Assembly: GCA_039583875.1 (NCBI GenBank)
Contig: CM077162.1
Location: forward strand, 162,337,826-162,401,825
Length of the DNA stretch: 64,000 bases
Direction of reading: 5' to 3'
Source of the DNA: Platanthera guangdongensis
Lineage: Eukaryota > Streptophyta > Magnoliopsida > Asparagales > Orchidaceae
Part shown: in pieces, positions 54,637-64,000 of the stretch
Numbering within the stretch: the first letter of the stretch is position 1
How the letters are laid out: each line of letters opens with the position of its first letter
The notes under the pieces: model-generated
What the model was told of the DNA's origin: nothing
The model's input: the letters and a program-made list of their open reading frames with translations, nothing else
Database searches by the model: none
Position numbers and translations under genes: made by a program

Positions 54637-56507
54637 ACTCACCAACACGTTCTCGTTATAGAGACGACCAATACGATGACTATCGTCGATTTTATCCTCG
54701 TACTCGAGTGGATCATATTGGTCCTTTTGCACCATATTATGAGGATAGAGTTCAGTATCACTCTCGTTATCAATACTACACGTCACCTCTATATGAGGAA
54801 TTTGAGTCTGTACATGTGCGACCACCACCACATGTTCGTAGGACACAGGATCATCTACGAGCACGACATGATTATGATATGAACGATCGTCATGATTATA
54901 CTCACGAATCTTATAAAGGTCACTATCGTCAAGAGTACATCACACATAGTGATCCTCCTAGTGTTCCAAAGGTGAACATGACGATCGACATTAAGAGTCA
55001 GGAAGGGCATTTCACTGCCCATAGTAGGGAGACGTCACTCACTATGTTTGATGTTCTAGTACAGGATATGTGAAGTCAACCACCATGTGAGTCTGCTCCA
55101 CTTAGTGAACCCGCCTTTGATTTGATATCTACTAGCTCTCTTTTGAGTGTAGATTCCTTGCACACTTCACCTGGTGGCGCACCGAGTCACATCAGCACAC
55201 CCAATGACGCATCGAGTCATATCACCACAATTGATGGTGCACCAAGTGGCATTACGATCGGGAGTAGAGAGCTTAGTAGTGATCTCGAGGTAGTGACCCC
55301 TACCCTATCCGGAAGTATGACCCCTTCTGATGGTTCATTTCTGGAGGACCGTCACTCGACTGATGGGTCATTTAATGACCCTCCTATCAAGCCTCCAGAT
55401 GAGTCACATCGTCCTTGTGTGGATGAGCTTTATCTGAGTAGTACACTTGAGAATTTTAAGACATGGATACCTGCTCCATATTCGCCCTTGATGTCAATAG
55501 TGCTTCAGAGAGATGATTTTGACTGTGACATCTATATATTAGGGCTTGATCATAGCCATCTGGTGACATGCACTCTAGATGATTTATGGGGCGCACCACC
55601 TTTTGATCATCGTATTCGCGATGAGTTTTCATATGTCCCACCCGCTGAGCCACCTGACGCCTCACCTTCCCTTAGTACATTTATCACGGTTGTCGACATT
55701 CACGTGCATTATCGTTCATATGAGAGCACTTCATATGTTGTTGGAGCCTACGTTTGTACGCGTCGCGTTTGTACGCGTCGCGTTTGTACGCGTCGCGTTT
55801 GTACGCGTCGCGTTTGTACGCGTCGCGTTTGTACGCGTCGCGTTTGTACGCGTCGCGTTTGTACGCGTCGCGTTTGTACGCGTCGCGTTTGTACGCGTCG
55901 CGTTTGTACGCGTCGCGTTTGTACGCGTCGCGTTTGTACGCGTCGCGTTTGTACGCGTCGCGTTTGTACGCGTCGCGTTTGTACGCGTCGCGTTTGTACG
56001 CGTCGCGTTTGTACGCGTCGCGTTTGTACGCGTCGCGTTTGTACGCGTCGCGTTTGTACGCGTCGCGTTTGTACGCGTCGCGTTTGTACGCGTCGCGTTT
56101 GTACGCGTCGCGTTTGTACGCGTCGCGTTTGTACGCGTCGCGTTTGTACGCGTCGCGTTTGTACGCGTCGCGTTTGTACGCGTCGCGTTTGTACGCGTCG
56201 CGTTTGTACGCGTCGCGTTTGTACGCGTCGCGTTTGTACGCGTCGCGTTTGCGACGAAGTTTATTATACCCCTCCCGGTGAACCCCCAGATAGACCACGT
56301 ATGTGTTCGCCGCACACTTGGGATGTATCTATCCGTAGTATCACCATCGGGTTTGAGGGTGCACTCACTGATTCGTTGACACATCTGATCGTTGATATCT
56401 CTGATTTGCACTTGAGTGTTCATCGCCCTCGCGATGAAGTCTTTTATGATCCACCCTCTGAGCCTCTTGATCATGTACCTCTCTCAGGAGCTGCTTTTAA
56501 TATCTAA
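54637..56507 (+). pseudogene. Chimeric ORF of element C: gag-like N part plus Ser/Pro-rich repeat protein
   Basis: One plus-strand frame runs from 54633 with a single stop at 55071. The first part is Tyr/Arg/Asp-rich and ends DPPSVPKVNMTI, like the pre-capsid part of some gypsy gags, but the capsid does not follow. The second part (55122-56507, 461 codons) is Ser/Thr/Pro-rich with three related motifs: RDEFSYVPPAEPPD, CDEVYYTPPGEPPD and RDEVFYDPPSEPLD. Between the first and second lies the 33-unit VCTRR run from the minisatellite. No RT, protease or RNase H is present. I do not recognise the second part. Confidence 0.6.
55752..56246. repeat. Perfect 15-bp minisatellite, 33 units
   Basis: GTTTGTACGCGTCGC is repeated 33 times with no visible variation over 495 bases. 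Fifteen is a multiple of three and no frame contains a stop, so all six frames are open (VCTRR, FVRVA and YASRL on plus; RDAYK, ATRTN and a third on minus). Each unit has several CpGs and an ACGCGT palindrome. Perfect identity implies very recent amplification or an assembly artefact. Confidence 0.97.
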
Positions 56508-56519
56508 AACCATCGATTT

Positions 56520-57035
56520 GTGGCGTTAGTCGTGTTAGTAGTTCATTTATTGCATTTGCATGATTTGCATAAAAAACAATTGAGCGGAAAATTGCATAGT
56601 ACAATTGATTTTTATGCAACTCAATTTAAAAAACAAAAAAAGGCTACTAGTTTTAAAATGAATGACTTGCTGATGGTTCGGTTAAATCCGGAACAGTTAT
56701 CTTCGGGCATCATAAAGAAGCTAGCTGGTCGTAGGACTGGACCATTTCGAGTAGTAAAGCGGATTGGGCAAAACGCGTATGAACGTGAGATGCCTTCCGT
56801 TCGGGGAGCAAATCATGTTTTTAACGTAGCCTATCTGACTTTATTTCGCGACTGTCCGCATGAGTATTTAGATTTTCCATTGTCTTCTATTTCATTTGAT
56901 TCTTCTGTGTTGGTGAGTGAGAGTGAGGAGCCACATTCAGGACATACCGACGTTCATTCCGCTATTGACACTTCCATCGTAGTTTCTTCTATTTTCACTG
57001 CTAGTTCCAGTTCTCGAGCACCTATCAGACAGTGA
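56520..57035 (+). pseudogene. Integrase C-terminal end of element C
   Basis: Contains IDFYATQFKKQKKATSF, MNDLLMVRLNPEQLSSG, KKLAGRRTGPFRVVKRIGQNAYE and NHVFNVAYLTLFRDC, the SH3-like C-terminal segment of gypsy integrases. A Ser-rich tail runs to the stop at 57033. Everything upstream in integrase is absent. The start shown is arbitrary. Confidence 0.85.
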
Positions 57036-57185
57036 TCCCTCTTGATGGTGGTTTTCAGAGATACTTGGTTCGTTAGCATGGTAGACCAGAGATCGAGACC
57101 AGCTGGGTCTTGGCTGAGGAGTTACAGTGCATGGATGTTGATCTTCTACAGCACTACCGCTCAGAGCACTCACCAGAGATGAGTG

Positions 57186-57204
57186 ATTTCGAGAGGGGGA
57201 GAGT
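57186..57204 (+). other. Purine tract of element C
   Basis: GAGAGGGGGAGAG ends just before TGGTGAAGAC at 57205, the expected plus-strand primer next to the 3' LTR. Confidence 0.8.
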
Positions 57205-58889
57205 TGGTGAAGACTAGCCCCGATCGGGTCGACGAAAGTTGTCCGATATCGCACCCGACCAGACCTCTATTGGCCGTGAGATATTGCATTTTTATGTGTC
57301 AAGTTGTATTTTTTTTGTGTAAATATATATATATATATGTGTATAATATACATAACTATACATATATATATATATATAAAAGAAAAATTATATGTTTTAA
57401 ATTTTAAAAAAACATATATATATAAATAATACTTATAAGTTATATATATATGACTTACGATAGAAGTCGGTTCAGCCTCTTTCCCCGGTCCAGAATAGTG
57501 TTTCTTCCACGTTTTTAGTCTCCCGGGACGACGATGGCAAGGCTAGGGCTCAGCTCCCACCCTCCATTCTGGTTTCATCACTGCACGCCGCCGCTTTCTT
57601 CGGAAGCTCCAACTGCCGGCCACGATTCCTCCGCGCCACACATCGTGGGCCACAACTCCAAACCGTGGACATATCCACGCCTCCACGACGCCGCGAGTTC
57701 AGCTTCATGTCTCTACCGCCATGACTGATACCCTTTTTCTTCTTCTCTGTTGTAACCCTATAAAAGGGAATGTGTTTTGTATTTTCGTTTTAGGTGAATG
57801 ATGAAATGTATTGTGTGATTGCTAGTTGGTGTTCCTCCCGTTTGAGAAGATGATGAATAGTGTATTTTAAAATCCCGTAGGAGTGTTGTAGGTGAGATTG
57901 TTGTAGACAGCTAATGAGATCTGCTGTTGAGATTTTTTGTTGCTTGCTTCCACCGTTTGATATTGATGAAAAATTGGTGCATTGCTTGTGTGTTTCCTGT
58001 TAACATTAGGATTTATAGGAGCTGTGAACAGTAGGAAGAAGTGATTGACTTGTGGACTGAAATCAATTTGCTGACAATGAACAGTAACTTTTATGTTTCT
58101 GTGCAGTAATCAGATTGCAGTAGGATATTTAGGAATGATTTTAGGTCTTAGTTTTGATTCCCGTGGAGCCACTCTGTGGGAGGAATTAGGAAAAGTCAGC
58201 GTGGTGCTTTCGTGAACAGTAATGAGAGAAGTAAGGTTCTTTGTGCTTCTGGAGCGATTGAGATTTTGTGGACCCTCTTGCGTGTGAGGAAGCGAGTGAA
58301 TTTAGGTTTGTTTAGTTTGTGGCTTTCTCTAGAGTGAGTGACTCTGTGGAACCACTTTTGTCTGTGAGTGAGATTCTCGTTGGTTCCCATGTGCGATAGC
58401 GAACGACCTCGGAGCGGGAGACCGAAGGTGACGAGAAGTTCCTCGCGTGATCTCCATCGACTTCGAATATGGAAGACGCCTCTTTCGTGGGTAAATGTTT
58501 CTATCTTTTGCTTTGTGTGTGCCTCTATATTCTCTCGTAGGATAATAGACTCATTGTTGGGTTTTCGCCCGAGTTTTGTCAGCGAACGCTACGTCGAAAA
58601 CTCCAAACGGAAACGTATTTGGAGTTCACGATTTTTGTTTTGCTACGACAAGTGGAACGGAACGTAAGTTGCGAAATTCCTTCCCCGGATTCAGAATTGA
58701 AACATTATTTAAAAAAATCATTTTTTTTGAAATGAAAAATTAATTTTGTGCTTAAATCCAAGTTGCATAATTTCTCAAGTGTTGCACTCGCTCTAAAAAT
58801 TGGCATAATTAGTTTATCCATCGATTGCATTTAGGGTTTCCTAAAAAAAAGCCGACAAGCGTGTAAACCCTACACGTCGTCCTGCATCA
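57205..58889 (+). repeat. 3' LTR of element C
   Basis: A 1685-bp LTR, TGGTGAAGACTAGCC to CTGCATCA, with AT microsatellites at 57322-57460 and TATAAAAG at 57759-57766. It provides the empty site for the MITE of the 5' LTR. The ORF at 58368-58667 is in the LTR and featureless. Confidence 0.87.
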
Positions 58890-60769
58890 CTAGCATTTGG
58901 ATTCCTTTATGTCAACATTATTCTTGATTGCCCTTGAACAAGTTCGAAATAAGATTGTTAACATTGCTAGCGTCGCTTAGCCGCCTCCAACAGATTCAGC
59001 CTCTTTCGGGCAAGTAGAGATTTCTCTATTTTGCAATCATTGAACTTCAATTACTTGGTATGTTCGTATGATTATACGAATTCACCCTTATTTGTTTGTG
59101 TTGTCAAATGAATTAATATATTGAATATCTAATCCGGCAAGTAATATCTTAGGGTTAATAGATTTGGAGTGTCATGAGATTGTGGTCACAGATAAGTTTA
59201 TTTGAATATTCACTTAGATGAACAGATTTCTCGTTTCATGTATAATTCGAAGTATGTTGAATTTTTGGGAATGATTAACAAATATCATAATGAGAATCAT
59301 TAGAAATTGTATGAACTGTAGTATTTGAATTCACACATATATGAATGACATCTCACTTTGATGGATTTCGTCTCTTTTAATGAATAATTTGAGAACCAGT
59401 AAGCTTGAGCACGAGCATTAATAAATTTAAATGATCATCGTTAACGCTCTCGGCTAGCGATTAAATGATTGTTGGGTTATGTCACGCTTGTACCGTACAT
59501 ACATTTGAAACGGAAGATAATAATTGTAACGAATTTTGAATAACAAATACATGTTTGGTGTTTCTACATCATGCTCGATAGTGAGCACATGTTTACTTGG
59601 ATGATAACTGTGTCCTAAAATTGTTGAACCTAGACGAGTACTCGATATCTCTGATCTGACACATGTCAATTTACCTCTACAATATACTCGATAAATGTTC
59701 TTATTATTAATACTTTAACCTCTCGAACCCGCGAGGCTCAAAACTCGATGTTTGGTTCATTTTGCGTCGTCGAATCTGATTTTGTACGTCTGTCTGAGTA
59801 AAACATATTCTTGGTCTGATCGTTCACTTAAAGTGTTTCCGTTTCGGTTAAATCACGACAATGTGAATCATGTAACTCATAATATCATAAGCAAACATTG
59901 AAACGTGTTGAGGTCACTTGGGTTGCCGCCTTCACGGTGCCAGCTGGGACACACTAAGCCTCCTTGAGCCGGGCATGGGTCGTGATGAGTGTCACGACAA
60001 GCAGGAATTTTTTTAATAAGACTTATATCCGGACTGAGTGTGACCATGCTCATCACTCAAAACATTCACACACTTCATTGATTGCAACTTATGATATTAC
60101 TTATTCTATTATATGTTATGCTCCGGGGTAAGCTTAATTTAGTCATTTCTGTTCGACTATTCTACTCGTCTGTTTTGGTAGCATCGCTTCATGAAAACTA
60201 GTACGTGTAGGCTTTTGTTTCAACTATTTTGTACTTTTCTTTGCTCACTCTGCTTATTTCAATGTTCTAAGGCTTTTCCATTCTATTTTCGAATTGTCTT
60301 AGCGTTCGTGCAGCGCCGCTAGGTCCTTGAGCCCGATCTGCTTAAAGTTCCAGCTTCTATGTTTATATTTCATTTACTGTCAAATATTTTTTTATGTAAT
60401 AATCGCAATCAGACATTTTTTCTGATATCATGGACAACTGCTAGGGTACTTAAATATTTTATGTACTAGAATTTGATATTAATGCATATGCATCCTCTTA
60501 TGAATCATAATTGCATGAAATCTGTAGCAGTACCTCTAAAATATAAATTTTACAAAAATGCATGTGCACTTAAAATTCTTATTATTTTCAACTAACAGCT
60601 TCCGCAATAAAGTGAAACTATTTTTCTCCAAATTAACTACTTTAAAACTATTTTTAGTATTCTCTGCATCTGTCTTATCAAGCATGGCTTTCTTTCCGCA
60701 CATGCATGTGGCATCACGGCCCGCCCGAAGCGCACTCTGACTTTTGTTGAGACTGGTCGTGACAATATT

Positions 60770-61797
60770 CATACACTAGTCCTTCATCTTCTACCTTATT
60801 TTATAATTTATTTTGCTCATCGTACCTGCCTTCGTAGTTATACTTAACTATATGACTGTTGTTATGAATCATCATAACGACATGTTGGCGGGACAACAAT
60901 ATCAAAGATGACGGAAGGATGCGGCATCAAGAGGAGTTGAACCATCCGGTTCAGCCCTCCCTAATTAAAACAATAAGGCGGTTGGGGGATGAACCGGAGG
61001 GTTCAGGCCCTATGGGAGGGGCCGGCCGGCCCCTCCATGAGCCAAGGAGGATAAATATCCCTAGGGTTTTCTGGCGATGGACAAGCAAGTATTCTCAAGT
61101 ATTCCTTCTTCCCTCTCTCGAAACCCTAGTTATTTCCCAACTCTTTTCTCGTTCCTAACATTTTGTTTCAAAGAATTGTTCCTCACATATCAGTCACCAC
61201 TTCTTCACGACGAGCCCAAATCAGATATGACCTTGCTTCAACGAAGCGGTGGTGCCCAACAGATCGACCGACAACTGCGTGTGTATGATCCGCTGCTTCG
61301 ATTGATCGACCGGAAACATCGATTCCACCGGTTCATCGACCTATCCGCCCGTAGACGATCGTCGCCATCTTCTTTTGATCGTTGTTGCTCTGAAATAGTG
61401 ACTGCTTCTCCCATCGACAAAGAGCAACTGCCTTTCCCGATAGTTGCTTCCTCTTTTGATCGTTGTTGCCCACGATCAGTCTGTCGGCTGCTTCTTCTAC
61501 AGTGACGGATTGTTTCTTGTGTCGGACTGCTGCCTTCCCACTTTTTATTCGATCAGCTGCTTCTTCCATCCTTCCAATTGGGGACTTCTGTCGACGTTCT
61601 CTGCGTCGAACTTACCATCGTAGATTTTTTCCATCAGGAAGGGGTACCGAAACTTCTTCCTCCACTTAGTTGACTGCTTCTTTTATTGCGTCAGACTTCC
61701 TCAACGATCTTCACAGCAACGACGTCGTCCGGGTGCAGTGGCCACTTAACTTTGAAGCTGTTGGCTACTTCCTTTCTCTAAACCCTCGATCTCCATC
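60770..61797. other. Flank of E; possible LTR/leader of an unrelated element
   Basis: No certain gene. GGATAAATATCC at about 61050 is TATA-like. CT-rich, CGATCG-containing sequence with featureless open frames follows. It may be the LTR and leader of the element whose gag-like frame follows, but no second LTR copy is in the window. Confidence 0.3.
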
Positions 61798-62160
61798 ATG
61801 GTGACTCGCTCCCAAGAAGAATTCAATCAGTTGGCAACTATAGAAGAACTACACTGGGGTGTCCGACACGGTGGCGGCCAACGAAGAAAAGTTGAGGGCA
61901 TCAAATAAACGACTGGAAGAAAAGTTGGATGCGCGCATAGACGAGATAAAAAAATTTTTGACTCAACACAAGGGTAAGGATGTTACGGAAGAGACCAGCG
62001 CAGTCCTGATCCCCCCTCCATCCCCAGTAGCGGGATATGAATATTGTGTGGGTAACGAGGGTAACGATCGGGCCTCCAGAGTCAATAGGGGCTTGGGATT
62101 GACAACGGAAGGGCAAGAGGCTCACGACGATCGCCAGTATAGCCTGATGCAACCCAGATA
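61798..62160 (+). pseudogene. gag-like N-terminal fragment (uncertain)
   Basis: From the ATG at 61798 the frame reads MVTRSQEEFNQLATIEEL, then shifts at about 61855 into SDTVAANEEKLRASNKRLEE, KLDARIDEIKKFLTQHKG and LGLTTEGQEAHDD, with a stop at 62159. A short MVTRS-like start followed by a coiled coil is common at the N end of chromovirus gag proteins. No capsid or knuckle is visible downstream. An unrelated coiled-coil remnant is the alternative. Confidence 0.35.
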
Positions 62161-64000
62161 GTCAGAATCGATACGTCGGCCTTGGATTTTCCGCTTTACG
62201 GCAAGGACGCACGCGCCCAGGGGTCCGACTGAGCTCGGGAAGGATGCCATGAGGACCGAAGACCCAGCGGGATGGGGTACCCACATCGAGATGGACTCCT
62301 TACTACTCCAGGAATGTCGGGACATGTCGGTGGCGGCAGAGAAGGAGGCGAATGGGAGTTTAGGCTTCCATTGGCGGTTGGAAACCCCTACGGAGAGGAT
62401 TGGGGGTACCCACACGTGGTCGCAGATCGACGACGACCGCAAGGACTCGAACAAGAGTATGATGGACCCGGGCAGCCGTAACTGAGGACATACATGTGAG
62501 GCCCCCATTTTAGACCCCACATGAATTTTGTATCTAAGCTGCTTTCAAGTCATTTGTCTCAGGATGAAGTAAGGCTAGTGAGCATAAAATAAAACACATA
62601 ATAAAATGTAACTCATACCTTGAATCATTCCTCAAATCTTTTCTGTCATGCCCCAATCAATTCATTTGACTTTGCGTACCCATAATCACGTAAGTTATCT
62701 AAACAAAATTGACGACGGACTTAGTCATAAAAATATGAGTAAATGAGGAATATACCTCTTCAATTGATGTACATACAAAAGAGTTACAAATAGCAATATG
62801 TATAATTCTATAATAACCATTTTTTGTGTATAAACATGTTAGTAGCAATATAACAGTATAGTAATTATAGGACGGTAAGTAATAACAAAGTAAAGGATTC
62901 TATGCAAGAAAGGAAACTATGTAACCGTGTATCCTTATGACAGTGCAAGTAAACGAAGAAGCAGTGTATCCCTATAAAACATTTATGTGAGCAACATAGT
63001 AGAGAAGATAAAAACAGTACGGGTGCAATTGTAACAATGTATTAATGTAACAGTTAACAAGATAATCTTCCTATGTATCAGTGTATGCAATAAATCAGTG
63101 TATCTGTATAGCTGTATAAGTTCTTATGTTTGTAATTTATGTAACAGGAGTCAGTGTTAGGATCTCATATTTTAGAAGTTAGGTAATGTTAAGGATAGTT
63201 GTTATAATATCAGTATCCATATTTCAATATTTCAGTCTTTAGGTCCGACCCCTCGGGATGTACAGTGTCTAAATCAGTACGTTCAACACGCGTCTATGTC
63301 TTTCGGGCGACTGATTTGGCAAACCATCAGTATTATTTATGCGCATTTACATTCAGTCGTACCATTAACATAGTCATGCATCGATGCATTTTCATTTATG
63401 TTAATCGTATGTAATTCTCTAATATACATAGGTTTGTTTATTTATTAATCCCCTCAAAATAGCAATCGATTGTTTTCCTTCACACAAGGTCATACATAAT
63501 AGCGACAATATTTATCAGTGATATAAAATGAATACATGCTTTCACAGGTAGTATCTATGTAATGGATATCTTTTAAAGTAACGGTTCACATAAATAAATG
63601 TATAGAAAAGAAACATAAATTAAACAGGTAGCTCTCACCATCCATTGATTCCTGCATGTTATTGCACTACATGTCATCGTCGCGTCTATTTGAGATGTCC
63701 TCATTTGCGATATTTGTATTTAAGCATTGTATTATTAGGCATCGGTCCTATCAGGGTTGCACCTCTTTATAGTTACCACGACGAAAATCTCATAAATACT
63801 ACTCAACCAGCCCTCTATTTTTGCATAACCATAAAAGGGCACAAGTCCAAAGTCATCACAAAACTCCACTCTACATTACCACCCATAACAGTCAACTCAA
63901 ATCCAATACCGGTTGTCGGCCAGAATCAAGGCTAAGTTCAATAACAGTAAACAGAAATAGAAAAAGTTTGCCCAAATGGTAAAACATAGCCGGCCAGTAT
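62161..64000. other. Low-complexity flank, no gene seen
   Basis: To about 62500 it is GC-richer, with open frames lacking domains. Beyond that it is AT-rich with many loose CAGTGTAT/GTAACAGT-type motifs. A TGTGAGGCCCCCATTTTAG at about 62495 looks like an LTR start, but no matching end or copy is found in the window. Confidence 0.4.

Larger units (their letters stand above)
27975..58889 (+). mobile_element. Element C: Ty3/gypsy retrotransposon inside E's 3' LTR, heavily invaded
   Basis: The boundaries are TGGTGGAGACC at 27975 and CTGCATCA at 58889, flanked by CAAGC (27970-27974) and CTAGC (58890-58894). The intact target GTGCTAGCGTTTGG is in the other E LTR near 20349. The left LTR is interrupted at 29802; the right LTR (57205-58889) is 1685 bp. 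The surviving interior (54637-57204) has a gag N-terminal-like segment, a novel repeat-rich frame and an integrase C terminus, but no RT. The rest of the left LTR and 5' interior was lost with the arrival or rearrangement of H and D. Confidence 0.82.
7995..60764 (+). mobile_element. Element E: LARD-like Ty3/gypsy derivative hosting all nested insertions
   Basis: E starts TGCAACAACCCGG at 7995 and ends GGTCGTGACA at 60764, with the perfect duplication ATATT on both sides (7990-7994 and 60765-60769). Subtracting nested insertions leaves LTRs of about 2.69 and 2.72 kb and an interior of only about 1.2 kb (23331-23736 plus 26349-27126). The interior carries no gag or pol motif. The interior end, GTTTCGGGACGAAAC followed by a GGGGAGAA purine run and TGTAACAACCCG, resembles Tekay/Del-type chromovirus 3' ends. 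Long LTRs with a tiny non-coding interior define a large retrotransposon derivative, which must be mobilised by another element's proteins. Confidence 0.88.
27127..60764 (+). repeat. 3' LTR of element E, interrupted by element C
   Basis: LTR sequence is 27127-27969 and 58890-60764, net about 2.72 kb. It is collinear with the 5' LTR pieces and lacks F and G, so it provides the empty sites for them. It ends GGTCGTGACA and is followed by ATATT. Confidence 0.9.

Noticed and set aside
55684..56474. Minus-strand proteins of RDAYK and ATRTN repeats
   Set aside because: Shadows of the 15-bp minisatellite, which is open in all frames; flanking plus-strand frame carries the only related motifs.
62122..62520. 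132-codon minus-strand frame
   Set aside because: No domain, no start context, overlaps other equally open frames in GC-richer sequence.
1..64000. tRNA, rRNA or organellar sequence
   Set aside because: Only 11-12-base primer-site matches to initiator Met tRNA were seen; no full tRNA fold or rRNA block was recognised.

Overview
This is plant nuclear DNA: a nest of transposable elements with no recognisable host gene. The evidence is Ty1/copia and Ty3/gypsy LTR retrotransposons with initiator-Met-tRNA-type primer sites, a BED-finger hAT transposon, a hAT-type MITE and what looks like an endogenous pararetrovirus remnant. Every coding region found is TE- or virus-derived and nearly all are broken by stops or frameshifts. 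Species cannot be assigned from the sequence; an angiosperm, probably a dicot, is my impression only.

Layout. Positions 1-1605 are the 3' part of a long LTR (family E). 1606-2175 and 7606-7994 are a minus-strand caulimovirid-like remnant split by copia element A (2181-7600, target-site duplication GTTAT). From 7995 to 60764 lies one huge interrupted element, E (TSD ATATT at 7990-7994 and 60765-60769). E has ~2.7 kb LTRs and almost no coding interior, so it is a LARD-like non-autonomous gypsy derivative. All remaining elements sit inside it.

Inside E's 5' LTR are F (8677-20212, minus, Sirevirus-like copia, TSD AAGCC) and a solo LTR, G (20903-22002). Inside E's interior is I (23737-26343, minus), a gag-only element. 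Inside E's 3' LTR is C (27975-58889, gypsy, TSD CAAGC/CTAGC). C's 5' LTR holds a hAT MITE (28694-29265) and a gag-only gypsy element, H (29803-33750). H is joined to D (33751-54636, minus), a Tat/Retand-like gypsy with two antisense genes and a 75-bp tandem array. D is in turn interrupted by copia B (36222-41604, TSD GGCAG) and a broken hAT transposon (45568-49017). The distal interior of C carries 33 perfect copies of a 15-bp minisatellite. 60770-64000 is low-complexity flank with a weak gag-like 5' fragment.

How it fits together. The two LTRs of E act as empty-site controls for each other, which confirms the breakpoints of F, G and C. The most unusual parts are: the TGTCGACA palindrome clusters of F, present both in the LTR U3 and ahead of an internal ORF that follows a pol lacking RNase H; the antisense, TATA-driven, apparently spliced genes of D; and the six-frame-open minisatellite of C. 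All family assignments come from motif reading; no database search was possible.
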